Source of the DNA: DATAOG01 sp963798075
GTDB taxonomy: Bacteria; Pseudomonadota; Alphaproteobacteria; Geminicoccales; Geminicoccaceae
Direction: 5' to 3'
Assembly (NCBI GenBank): GCA_963798075.1
Contig: CAWCRU010000036.1
Span: 124,001 to 188,000, forward strand
Length of the DNA stretch: 64,000 bases
Position 1 is the first letter of the stretch, and each line of letters begins with the position of its first letter. The notes beneath the pieces are model-generated. The model did no database searches, was not told where the DNA came from, and worked only from the letters and a program-made list of their open reading frames with translations. Shown here piece by piece: positions 1 through 7,795 of this stretch. The translations under genes and the position numbers were made by a program.

Positions 1-49
1 CGCTCGAAGATACGCCCGGAAATCGTCGTCAGGCCTGGGAGGCATCGTC

Positions 50-553
50 ATGACGGTTCGCACCGCTGAGCTTTTGATGGCCGTTGCGCTGGCGCTGCTA
101 TCGCTCGGCTTCATGATGAAGAGCGCCGAGCTCGCCATCGGCTGGGTCCCGGGTCGCGGGCCCGGCTCCGGTGCCTGGCCGTTCTGGTTGTCGGCCGGCA
201 TGCTGGCGGCCACGCTTGCCACCATCGTCAGATGGTTTATCAAAGCGACGCCGGAATCGCGGTCGACCGACGTCTACATGAGCAAAGGCGCGGTATCGAT
301 CGTAGGTACCGCGGTGGCGGCCCTGCTGGGCTTGCTCATCGGCACCTACTACATCGGCATCTACTTCTCGCTGATGGTGTTCTTGGTGTTCTTCATCAGG
401 ATCATGGGCCGTCAATCCTGGCCAGTAACGCTTGCGATCGCCTCGCTGACGCCAGTGTTCATCTTTTGCCTGTTCGAGTGGGCGCTGACCATTCCCCTGC
501 CGAAGGGGCTCTCGGAGCCACTCTTCTATCCTATCTACGACCTCATTTACTGA
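50..553 (+). CDS. tctB: Tripartite tricarboxylate transporter, small membrane subunit TctB
   Basis: The 167-residue protein is hydrophobic with about four to five membrane segments and matches the size and pattern of TctB, the small poorly conserved membrane subunit of the TTT family, which imports citrate or other carboxylates with a periplasmic binding protein (TctC) and the large subunit TctA. A GGGAGG ribosome site lies seven bases before the ATG. The ATG overlaps a TGA in another frame that reads back to the window edge, so the upstream gene, probably tctC, may end at base 53; only 17 codons of it would be visible. tctA follows after about 100 bases. The substrate cannot be read from the sequence. 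Confidence 0.85.
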   Translation: MTVRTAELLMAVALALLSLGFMMKSAELAIGWVPGRGPGSGAWPFWLSAGMLAATLATIVRWFIKATPESRSTDVYMSKGAVSIVGTAVAALLGLLIGTYYIGIYFSLMVFLVFFIRIMGRQSWPVTLAIASLTPVFIFCLFEWALTIPLPKGLSEPLFYPIYDLIY

Positions 554-651
554 CTCCGGTGACCTAGGAGGCATCCTTTGTCGCCCAAGCGCAGTCGTCG
601 CAAACACCCGGCCGGTCGGGTCGCGCGACAGGGACCTGGGGGCAAGCCAAC

Positions 652-2178
652 GTGGAAGACCTGATTGGTCACTTGATGGGCGGCTTCGCCGAGGCCTTCC
701 ATCCGATCAACATGGCGATGCTGGTCTTCGGCTGCGCGGTCGGCCTGTTCATCGGCGCCATGCCCGGGCTGGGTTCGGTGAACGGGGTCGCGATTTTGCT
801 GCCGATCACCTTCCTGGTGCCGCCGAATGCCGCGATCATCTTTCTCGCCGCGATCTACTACGGCGCCATGTACGGGGGTGCCATCAGCTCCATCACGCTC
901 GGCATCCCCGGGGCGTCGACCGCGGTCGCGACCGTGTTCGACGGCCGGCCACTGGCGGTCGCGGGCAAGGCCGATCGCGCGCTGGTGACCGCTGCCGCGG
1001 CGTCTTTCATCGGCGGCAGCATCTCGGTCATCCTGTTCACGCTGTTCGCGCCGCCGCTCGCCGAGTTCGCGCTGCGCTTCGGACCGCCCGAAGAATTCGC
1101 GCTGATGATGCTCGCATTCGCCACCTTCATCGGCCTCGGCGGCGACGACATCCCGAAGACGATCTTCTCGATCCTGATCGGCCTGGTGCTGGCGAGCGTC
1201 GGCCTCGACATCATCTCGGGCAAGCCGCGCCTGATCTTCTTCAATCTCTCCGGGTTCTACCACGGCATCAATTTCCTGGTGCTGGCCATCGGGATCTACG
1301 GCATCGGCGAGATCCTGTGGACGCTGGAGCAGACCGAGGGCGACGTGACGGTCCATCGCGTCAGGACATCGGTGCGCGTGATCCTCGATAACCTGCAACT
1401 CTTTGCCAAGGACTGCCTCGGCACCACCATCCTCGGATCGCTGATCGGCTACTTCGTCGGCATGCTGCCGGCAGCCGGCGCCACGCCCGCCTCGCTGATG
1501 TCCTACGGCCTTGCCAAAACTTTCTCCAAAAACCCGGAGAGCTTCGGCAAGGGTAACCCGCGCGGCGTCGCGGCGCCCGAATCGGCCAACAATGCCGCCT
1601 CGACCGGCGCCATGCTGCCGATGATCACGCTTGGCATCCCGGGCTCACCGACCACCGCGATCCTGCTCGGCGGCATGATCATCTGGGGGCTGCGTCCGGG
1701 TCCGCTCCTGTTTCAGGAACATCCCGATTTCGTGTGGGGCCTGATCAGCAGCCTGTACATCGCGAACTTCGTGGCGCTGGTGATCAACCTCGCCTGCATC
1801 CCCCTGTTCGTGCGTGTGTTGACGCTCCGCTTCACCATCCTTGCGCCGATCATCTTCGTGTTGTGCATCGTCGGCGGCTACGCGCCGGAGCAGTCCATGC
1901 ACGACGTGTGGCTGATGCTGATCTTCGGAGTCGCCGGGTATCTTTTGCGCAAGCTGAATTATCCGGTGGCGCCGGCGGTCCTCGCCATCGTGCTCGGCCC
2001 GCTCGCCGAACGGGCGCTGCGCCAGTCGCTGCTGATCTCGCAAGGGGAGCCCTCGATCTTCCTCACGCGCCCGATCTCGGCCGCCTGCATCGCCATTGCG
2101 GTCGCCCTGGTGCTGTACCCGCTGCTGCTGTCCTGGCGGCGGCGCGGGGCGCGCAAGCAGGTGGCCGCGGACGCCTGA
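652..2178 (+). CDS. tctA: Tripartite tricarboxylate transporter, large permease subunit TctA
   Basis: The 508-residue protein has some ten to twelve membrane segments and the glycine-rich TctA signatures GAMPGLGSVNG near residue 40 and GMLPAAGATPAS near residue 275, the two inverted halves of the family fold. With TctB and a binding protein it forms a secondary carboxylate importer in the inner membrane. The start is GTG, with only a weak GGGGG ribosome site; a much better AGGAGG lies about 85 bases upstream, in front of a 28-codon TTG reading frame (578-664) that overlaps this start, so translational coupling or an unrecognised start is possible. Length is normal for the family. Confidence 0.93.
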   Translation: MEDLIGHLMGGFAEAFHPINMAMLVFGCAVGLFIGAMPGLGSVNGVAILLPITFLVPPNAAIIFLAAIYYGAMYGGAISSITLGIPGASTAVATVFDGRPLAVAGKADRALVTAAAASFIGGSISVILFTLFAPPLAEFALRFGPPEEFALMMLAFATFIGLGGDDIPKTIFSILIGLVLASVGLDIISGKPRLIFFNLSGFYHGINFLVLAIGIYGIGEILWTLEQTEGDVTVHRVRTSVRVILDNLQLFAKDCLGTTILGSLIGYFVGMLPAAGATPASLMSYGLAKTFSKNPESFGKGNPRGVAAPESANNAASTGAMLPMITLGIPGSPTTAILLGGMIIWGLRPGPLLFQEHPDFVWGLISSLYIANFVALVINLACIPLFVRVLTLRFTILAPIIFVLCIVGGYAPEQSMHDVWLMLIFGVAGYLLRKLNYPVAPAVLAIVLGPLAERALRQSLLISQGEPSIFLTRPISAACIAIAVALVLYPLLLSWRRRGARKQVAADA

Positions 2179-2238
2179 CGGGCGCAAGGATGGCGGCGCC
2201 CGGGACGCGGCCTGCAGAGGCGCTCGGGCCATGGAATC

Positions 2239-2262
2239 CGGGGATCAGATCCCGGATCCCCG
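2239..2262. terminator. Hairpin after tctA
   Basis: Perfect 8-bp arms (CGGGGATC at 2239-2246, GATCCCCG at 2255-2262) with an 8-base loop follow tctA by about 60 bases. No T-run follows, so it may attenuate or protect the transcript rather than terminate it. It also argues that the next gene starts after this hairpin. Confidence 0.4.
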
Positions 2263-2303
2263 CAGCCTTTCTGCCTCTGGCCACGGCCTTCAGCAGAGAG
2301 AAC

Positions 2304-3995
2304 GTGCTCACGACCATCGAGGAGGCGCACGAGCGAAGCGCCTTCACGGGGCTCGATCCCGAAGACCTCGTGGCCTTTCGGCCCGAACGGCTGGTCGTGC
2401 ACGAGCTGCTGATCCGCGTCATGGGCGACGTCTCGGTGCCCGATGGCCAGGACTACGCCGATCTCGGGGTCAATTTCCGCAAGATCACCGAGACGATCCA
2501 CCGCTGCCATATCGACCCGCACCTGGCCGACATCGTGCGCGCCTGGCACGGGCTGCGGCGCCGCGCATCCGGGCTCATCGGGCGCGAGCTGTCATCGAGC
2601 CTGTTCGCAACGAGCGAGCGAACCCGCGAACCGGCCAGAAGCGGCGTCCTGGGGCTGCTCGGTATTGGCCGCAGGCAGGGGCCGCCCCCGGAAAGCATCG
2701 AGGACAGGGAACGCCGCGTTCTTGCCGAATGGCAGCAACGGGCGGCCGCGAGCGAGGAGCCGCTCCTCGCCTGCACGCTTCGAACCCTGGCCAGGCTCGC
2801 CGCCGCCATCGGCATCCGACACGGCCGGGTCCGCGGCGACCCTGAATTCCTCACCGCGCTCGCCACGGACCTAATCGGCAACGACCATGGCAGCGAGATG
2901 ATCGGCCGGATGATCGAGCCCGCCGTCGAGGCTGCCGCTCGCACCTGCGGCTATCGCCTGCTGCCGCCGCGCGCGCGGCCGGTGGTGATGAATACCAAGG
3001 GTGCGTCCGCCTCGGGCAAGAGCACGATGCGGCAGCTGCAACGCGAGCTCGCCAAGGAACTTGGCCTCGACTGGGCCGATTTCGCGCTCATCAGCCCCGA
3101 CATCTGGCGCAAGTACCTGCTCGACTACGACAGCCTGGGCGAGGCCAGCAAATACGCGGGCTCGCTGACCGGCCACGAGCTCAGGATCATCGACCAGAAG
3201 CTCGATCGCTACATGGCAGAGAAAGCCCTGCGCGGGCGCATGTCCCATCTGCTGATCGATCGCTTCCGGTTCGACAGCTTCGCCGAGGAGGAAGGGGGCG
3301 AGGAGGGCGCCCGCCTGCTGACCCGCTTCGGCGCGGTGGTCTACATGTTCTTCATGATCACACCGCCAGTCGCCACGGTCGAACGCGCCTGGCAGAGGGG
3401 CCAGGAGGTCGGGCGCTACAAGGCGGTCGAGGACCTTCTCGATCACAACGTCGAAGCCTACACCGGCATGCCGCGCCTGTTCTTTACCTGGGCGCTGCGC
3501 AAGGACAAGCAGGTCCACTACGAGTTCCTCGACAACGGCGTCGCGGCCGGCCTGCGCCCGCGCACGGTCGCCTTCGGCTGGAACGACGAGATGACCATTC
3601 TCGACATCGGCTGCCTGCTCGACGTCGAACGCTTTCGCAAGATCGACACCGGCGCCAAGGGCCCGGCCGAGGTTCACCCCGACAAGGTGGCGCTGGCGGC
3701 CGAGAACAATACCGCCTTCCTCCTGCGCTGCGGGCGCCTGATCCGAAAGATCAGTCTTGCGGATCATCGCACCGGGCGGATCTACGCCCGGATCGAGGCG
3801 GGCGCGGTCATGGGCATCGACCCGGAGGCCCTGGCCCGGGCCATGCAGGATCACGATACCCGGGTAGCACTGCTGGCGCTGGCCCCCAGGATATGCGAGG
3901 CCCGAGCCTGGACGGAGCCTCGCCAGCTGAGCAGCGAGGAACAGGTCCACACGATCGGCCGCTGGGGCAGCGCCGCCGCAGCGACCGCCCGCTGA
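2304..3995 (+). CDS. P-loop kinase-like protein (zeta-toxin-like NTPase domain)
   Basis: About 563 residues. The C-terminal half holds a Walker A loop, GASASGKST, preceded by a beta strand (VVMNTK) and followed by segments typical of zeta-toxin/polynucleotide-kinase P-loop folds (SPDIWRKYLLDY, a helical lid region, LIDRFRFDSF). The N-terminal 230 residues are mostly helical and unrecognised. I chose the GTG at 2304, which has a purine-rich AGAGAG five bases upstream; an ATG at 2190 is in frame, but the stretch between holds the post-tctA hairpin and looks non-coding. No antitoxin partner is adjacent, and at this size it resembles large chromosomal phosphotransferases rather than a small plasmid toxin. 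Substrate unknown. Confidence 0.7.
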   Translation: MLTTIEEAHERSAFTGLDPEDLVAFRPERLVVHELLIRVMGDVSVPDGQDYADLGVNFRKITETIHRCHIDPHLADIVRAWHGLRRRASGLIGRELSSSLFATSERTREPARSGVLGLLGIGRRQGPPPESIEDRERRVLAEWQQRAAASEEPLLACTLRTLARLAAAIGIRHGRVRGDPEFLTALATDLIGNDHGSEMIGRMIEPAVEAAARTCGYRLLPPRARPVVMNTKGASASGKSTMRQLQRELAKELGLDWADFALISPDIWRKYLLDYDSLGEASKYAGSLTGHELRIIDQKLDRYMAEKALRGRMSHLLIDRFRFDSFAEEEGGEEGARLLTRFGAVVYMFFMITPPVATVERAWQRGQEVGRYKAVEDLLDHNVEAYTGMPRLFFTWALRKDKQVHYEFLDNGVAAGLRPRTVAFGWNDEMTILDIGCLLDVERFRKIDTGAKGPAEVHPDKVALAAENNTAFLLRCGRLIRKISLADHRTGRIYARIEAGAVMGIDPEALARAMQDHDTRVALLALAPRICEARAWTEPRQLSSEEQVHTIGRWGSAAAATAR

Positions 3996-4017
3996 ACCCG
4001 CTTCGCGCTGGTTCCCG

Positions 4018-5835
4018 CTATGCCGCCTTGTTCAGGCGCACGCCGCCGCCTTCGGTCAGCATGACCTTGTTCAGGAGCTTGACGCAGGCGTAGACCGCCT
4101 GGATCGAGGGCGCCGGCGTCTCGGTCAGCTTGGCCAGCTCGAGGATCGAGCCGACCAGCGCCTCGGTCTCGAGCGAGCGGCCGAGCTCGACGTCCTGCAG
4201 CATCGAGGTCTTGTGCGCGCCGACCCCCTCCGCACCTTCGATCCGCTTCTCGATGGTGTGGCGGAACTTGATCCCGAGCTTCTCGGCCACGCCTTGTGCC
4301 TCGCGCATCATGTCGGCAGCGAGCGCCCGCGTCTCCGGGAACTCGCAGATCCCGGCCAGCGTCGCGTGGGTCAGCGCGCTGATCGGGTTGAAGGACAGGT
4401 TGCCCCAGGCCTTGAGCCAGATCTCGGAGCGGATGTCGGCCAGGATCCGCGACTTGAGGCCGGCCGAGACCAGCACGTCGTGGACCCATTTGGCGCGCTC
4501 CGTCTCCCTGCCGTCGAGCTCGCCGATCGGGAACCGGTCGCCTTCGGCATGGCGGATCTCGCCGGGGGCGGTGACCTGCGCCGCCGGATAGACGACGCAC
4601 CCCAGCACCCGGGCCGGGTCGATCTTGCGCGACAGGATGCCCGAGGGGTCGAGGCTCGAGAGCTTGTGGCCGTCGTACTTGCCGCCGTGCCGCTGAAAAT
4701 ACCACCAGGGCAGCCCGTTCTGGACCGTCATGATCATGGTCTCGGGCTCGAGCATGGCGTCGATCTCGCGCACCACCTGGTCGAGGAAATGCGCCTTGAC
4801 CGCGAGGATCACGAGATCCTGGGGCCCGGCCTCGGCAGCACTCTCGGCCGCCTTGACCTCGGCCTGATGCTCGCTGCCGTCCTCCCAGACGAGCTTGAGG
4901 CCGCCCTTGCGGATCGCGGCGAGCTGGACGCCCTGGTCGATCACGGTGACGGGATGGCCGGCGCCCGCGAGCTTCGCCGCCATCAGGCCGCCGATCGCGC
5001 CGGCCCCGACCACGCAGATCCGCATCGGCTTCGGTTCGCCCTCGAAGTAGCGGTACGGCACCTGCTGGACGAAGGTGTTGCCGAGCGTGCCGATCCCCTC
5101 GATCGCGATCTCGATCCGGTTGCTGGCCGCGCGCATCGCGCTGACCCCGATCGAGGTGCCGCAGGCGATCACGTCGCCCGGCAGCAGCGTCATGTCCCGG
5201 GACAGGTAGCTCACCAGCCGGTGCGGCTGGAAGATCATGTCGCTGACCGGATAGTTCTGGCGCTCCTTGCCATCCAGCACCGTCCGGATCGCGAGCGTGG
5301 TCGGGTCGAGCCCGGTCGCGATCACCGGCCCGAACACGCCGAAGGTATCAAAACTCTTGGCGCGCGCCCACTGGGCGAAGGTCGCATCCTTGCTGATGAT
5401 GTCGGCCGCGGTCACGTCGTCGACGCAGGTGTAGCCGAAGATGTAGTCGGCCGCCTCGGCCTCGCTGACGTTGCTGCAGCGCCTGCCGATGACGATGCCG
5501 AGCTCGCCCTCGTAGACGACGTTGCCGCTGTAGGACGGCGGCCGCCGGATCGTCTCGCCATGCGCGAGAAAGGCGCTCGGCGACTTGAGGAAATAGAGCG
5601 GCTCGGACGGCTCGGCGACCCCAAGCCGCGCCGCCAGCGCATGGAAGTTGTTCCACAGGCAGATCATCTTGGACGGCACGGACGGCGTCAGCACCTTGAC
5701 CTCGGCGAGCGCCACCGTCTCCCCGGTCGGCCGGGGATCCTCGAACATGTCGCCGTCGTGGACCGCGATCGTCTCGCCATCCAGCGTGCCGAAGCCGGTT
5801 TGTCCCTGCCGCTCGAACCTGATCCAATGTGCCAC
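4018..5835 (-). CDS. Fumarylacetoacetate hydrolase / ketopantoate reductase fusion protein
   Basis: One uninterrupted frame of 605 residues carries two enzymes. Residues 1 to about 270 are an FAH-family hydrolase with the acidic metal-binding motif YEGELGIVIG and a later VDDVTAAD. From about residue 275 a complete ApbA/PanE-type 2-dehydropantoate 2-reductase follows: the Rossmann loop GAGAIGG, the LAVKAHF lysine, VQNGLPWW and the catalytic-region KAWGNLSFNP. The start is GTG with a GGGAGG site six bases upstream (start codon at 5833-5835); an internal ATG before the Rossmann motif has no good ribosome site, supporting a true fusion. FAH enzymes cleave or decarboxylate beta-diketo acids and PanE-type enzymes reduce 2-keto acids, so a linked keto-acid step is plausible; actual substrates are unknown. 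Confidence 0.85.
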   Translation of the reverse strand: MAHWIRFERQGQTGFGTLDGETIAVHDGDMFEDPRPTGETVALAEVKVLTPSVPSKMICLWNNFHALAARLGVAEPSEPLYFLKSPSAFLAHGETIRRPPSYSGNVVYEGELGIVIGRRCSNVSEAEAADYIFGYTCVDDVTAADIISKDATFAQWARAKSFDTFGVFGPVIATGLDPTTLAIRTVLDGKERQNYPVSDMIFQPHRLVSYLSRDMTLLPGDVIACGTSIGVSAMRAASNRIEIAIEGIGTLGNTFVQQVPYRYFEGEPKPMRICVVGAGAIGGLMAAKLAGAGHPVTVIDQGVQLAAIRKGGLKLVWEDGSEHQAEVKAAESAAEAGPQDLVILAVKAHFLDQVVREIDAMLEPETMIMTVQNGLPWWYFQRHGGKYDGHKLSSLDPSGILSRKIDPARVLGCVVYPAAQVTAPGEIRHAEGDRFPIGELDGRETERAKWVHDVLVSAGLKSRILADIRSEIWLKAWGNLSFNPISALTHATLAGICEFPETRALAADMMREAQGVAEKLGIKFRHTIEKRIEGAEGVGAHKTSMLQDVELGRSLETEALVGSILELAKLTETPAPSIQAVYACVKLLNKVMLTEGGGVRLNKAA

Positions 5836-6237
5836 CTCAAGCCTCCCTGATTTGCTTGCGAACCCACGCGCCACGGCTCGCCCCAGCACGCCACGCGCCG
5901 GCGCTCCCTTACCGGCGGTTCGCCCGTATCATCGGAGGCACCCGCGCTCTTGTCCACACTCTCGGGCGGCGATCGTGCTCCCGATGCGGGCTCTTGGTTG
6001 CGTCGGCCGCAGGTTGGAGGTGACCCTGCTCGTCACCCGGCGCGCGACGGCTGCCATGGATGTGAGCATGGTGGCGAGCGTCAGGTCGGGGGGGTATCGA
6101 GCTGCCAGAGTTACGTATTGTGTCCCCTTAACTTCCAGAGTTACGTATTGTGTCCCCTTAACTCCCTGGATGGTTGCTGCGCGGCTGCTATGGTACAACC
6201 CACGGAACGTTCGGACCGCTGTTGCGAGGTAGAGCAG
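5836..6237. other. Intergenic region between the FAH fusion gene and the pentapeptide cassette
   Basis: No gene is supported in these 402 bases. They contain the promoter side of the minus-strand FAH fusion gene and, in the right half, a tandem 30-bp repeat (6105-6164). The right part is less GC-rich than surrounding genes. I see no recognisable promoter. Confidence 0.6.
6105..6164. repeat. Tandem 30-bp direct repeat carrying the left cassette-boundary motif
   Basis: Two head-to-tail 30-bp units (6105-6134 and 6135-6164) differ only in their last base. Each contains GTATTGTGTCCCC (6115-6127 and 6145-6157). The exact reverse complement occurs once more at 7489-7501, on the far side of the two-gene cassette. 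Motifs of the form GGGGACACAATA often lie near REP/Y1-type transposon genes, but none is present here. Confidence 0.85.
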
Positions 6238-6414
6238 GTGATCCGCCTCAGATCGAAGACCGCGAAGGTTCTGCTCGCCTCGGCCAACGTCCTCTCATTG
6301 ATCGCCGTGGCAGTGATCTTCACCCATGGCATGAACCCTGCCCTGATGGCGCTGGTAGGGGCGATCGCCGTCGGCTGCGTCGCGTTCTGGTGCGACGCGA
6401 AGGGGCTGCCGTGA
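6238..6414 (+). CDS. Small membrane protein, upstream partner of pentapeptide-repeat protein
   Basis: A 58-residue protein with a basic N-terminus (IRLRSKTAK) and two hydrophobic stretches (VLLASANVLSLIAVAVIF and LMALVGAIAVGCVAFW), so probably a two-helix inner-membrane hairpin. The GTG start has GAGGT seven bases upstream. Its TGA overlaps the GTG of the next gene (GTGA), so the two are probably translationally coupled. It matches no family I recognise. It lies inside the interval bounded by inverted GTATTGTGTCCCC motifs, together with the pentapeptide gene. Confidence 0.6.
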   Translation: MIRLRSKTAKVLLASANVLSLIAVAVIFTHGMNPALMALVGAIAVGCVAFWCDAKGLP

Positions 6415-7433
6415 GGCTACCTAAAGGGCTGCTCCAAGTAAGCATTATCACCACGAGCCTGCTTGCTATAATGGCTGGCGCCCTTGCCTGCCTCATGTTC
6501 GCCCCACCACTACAGTGGTGGCAGACGAACAAGGATGCGATCCAGACGATCGCCTTTGTTGCCGGTGCCATCGGCGCGTCGGGTACCTTGGTATTCACCG
6601 GCTGGCGCAGCTGGGCGCAGTTCAAGCAGATGCAGACAGACCGACTCCGACATGTAACGGCCAGCTTTGAGGGCGCCGTCACCTTGCTGGGCCATGAAGA
6701 CAGATCCGTCCGGCTGGGTGCGATCTATGCCCTGGAGCGGATCGCGAGACAGAACCGCGATGAGCATTGGCCGGTCATGGAGACCCTGACGGCCTACGTG
6801 AGGGAATGGTCGAGGCGACGACGGTGGGCGGCGGAACTGCCTGGTTCATGCGACGAGAGCGACGCTGAAGAGCTGGAGGAAGCCTCAGAGCCGGCGTTCG
6901 CTGACATTCAAGCGATCTTCACCGTGCTGGGACGCCGAAGGATCGAACATGAGCGCAAGATGGGATCGGCGCCGCGGCGATTGAACCTCGCCGGAGCTTA
7001 TCTCGTCGACGCCGAGCCCGATCCATCACCAGCGAGAGAGTTCGGCAGGGCTAGGCTGGACTACGCCGACCTCTCGGACGCGGGCCTCCAAGGAGCCTCA
7101 CTTACAGAAGCGAGCTTCCTCGGGGCCAATCTTCAAGGGATCTTCCTTATCAAGGCCGACCTGAGACGGGCCAAGCTCTTTCAAGCCAACCTCTTTGGAG
7201 CCCGCCTCGAAGAGGCCGACCTAAGAGGGGCCATCCTGGGTCGCGCCAAACTGACAGGCGCCAATCTCGATAAGGCCTGCCTCCGGGGCGCCAATCTTCT
7301 TGAAGCCAATCTCAAAGGCGTGGACCTCTCGACTGCCCGCGGCCTCACCCAAGACCAGCTCAACTCAGCCATCGGCGACAAGGACACCAAGATCCCCGGA
7401 GGGCTCATCACACCGGATCACTGGTCGGAGTGA
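6411..7433 (+). CDS. Membrane-anchored pentapeptide-repeat protein
   Basis: The 340-residue protein has two N-terminal membrane helices (about 8-30 and 43-63), a cytoplasmic segment (about 80-180, including SFEGAVTLLGHEDRSVRLG, seen in other proteins of this architecture), and about twenty A(D/N)LXX pentapeptide units from residue 212 to 310, which fold as a right-handed quadrilateral beta helix. The role is unknown; membrane pentapeptide proteins are often accessory genes, some linked to stress or defence. The GTG start overlaps the stop of the upstream small gene. Base composition is less GC-rich than its neighbours, consistent with acquisition by transfer. Confidence 0.85.
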   Translation: MRLPKGLLQVSIITTSLLAIMAGALACLMFAPPLQWWQTNKDAIQTIAFVAGAIGASGTLVFTGWRSWAQFKQMQTDRLRHVTASFEGAVTLLGHEDRSVRLGAIYALERIARQNRDEHWPVMETLTAYVREWSRRRRWAAELPGSCDESDAEELEEASEPAFADIQAIFTVLGRRRIEHERKMGSAPRRLNLAGAYLVDAEPDPSPAREFGRARLDYADLSDAGLQGASLTEASFLGANLQGIFLIKADLRRAKLFQANLFGARLEEADLRGAILGRAKLTGANLDKACLRGANLLEANLKGVDLSTARGLTQDQLNSAIGDKDTKIPGGLITPDHWSE

Positions 7434-7488
7434 TCGCTCGACCTCGTCATGACAAAAGGTGTCGGGAACCTTTTCGACGCCGCGTTCG

Positions 7489-7501
7489 GGGGACACAATA
7501 C
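7489..7501. repeat. Right boundary motif, inverted copy of the 6115/6145 repeat
   Basis: GGGGACACAATAC at this site is the exact reverse complement of the motif present twice at 6115-6127 and 6145-6157. The copies point inwards or outwards on both sides of the small-membrane/pentapeptide gene pair, enclosing about 1.36 kb. Confidence 0.8.
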
Positions 7502-7516
7502 TCATTTTTCCCGCCG

Positions 7517-7726
7517 TCACGCCGCGTGGCGGGCCTTCGTTGTGGCTTCGGGGATCGGGTCGCCGCTGGCGCGGCAGGCGGCGAGCCAGGCGAGGGTGGC
7601 GTCGCCGATCTCGTGGACCGCGGCCTCGGGGGTCGAGCCGAAGGCCGAGCAGCCCGGCAGGTCAGGTATGACCGCGATGTAGCCCTCGTCTTCGTCGCTC
7701 CAGAAGATCTCGACCAGGTACTTCAC
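7517..7726 (-). CDS. hicB: HicB-family antitoxin-like protein, orphan
   Basis: A 69-residue protein with the HicB partial RNase-H-like fold signature: an N-terminal strand (YLVEIFWSDEDEGYIAVIPDLPGCSAFG) followed by a helix beginning TPEAAVHEI. HicB proteins neutralise the HicA mRNA interferase. No hicA is next to it: only 69 bases separate it from the acyl-CoA synthetase gene upstream, and the downstream side is the cassette boundary. It also lacks a C-terminal DNA-binding domain, so it belongs to the short HicB type. It may be a solitary relic or act on a HicA elsewhere. Confidence 0.8.
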   Translation of the reverse strand: MKYLVEIFWSDEDEGYIAVIPDLPGCSAFGSTPEAAVHEIGDATLAWLAACRASGDPIPEATTKARHAA

Positions 7727-7795
7727 CGAGCCTGCGCCCCCTGAGGAAACACATGGATCGCGCCGGCGCCGCGCCGCGGCCTGCGCCGGCCGCCG

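Noticed and set aside
1..49. Partial upstream gene ending at 53 (possible tctC)
   Set aside because: Only 17 codons are visible and none can be tied to the TctC family; mentioned under tctB but not listed.
1734..2303. Upstream extension of the P-loop gene overlapping tctA
   Set aside because: The extension reads tctA in another frame and then crosses the post-tctA hairpin; the first plausible start with a ribosome-like site is at 2304.
4213..5850. A 545-codon plus-strand frame across the FAH/PanE fusion gene
   Set aside because: Antisense shadow; the minus-strand frame carries the complete motifs of two enzyme families.
6105..6164. The tandem 30-bp repeat as a CRISPR array
   Set aside because: Only two units, directly abutting with no spacer, and no cas genes.
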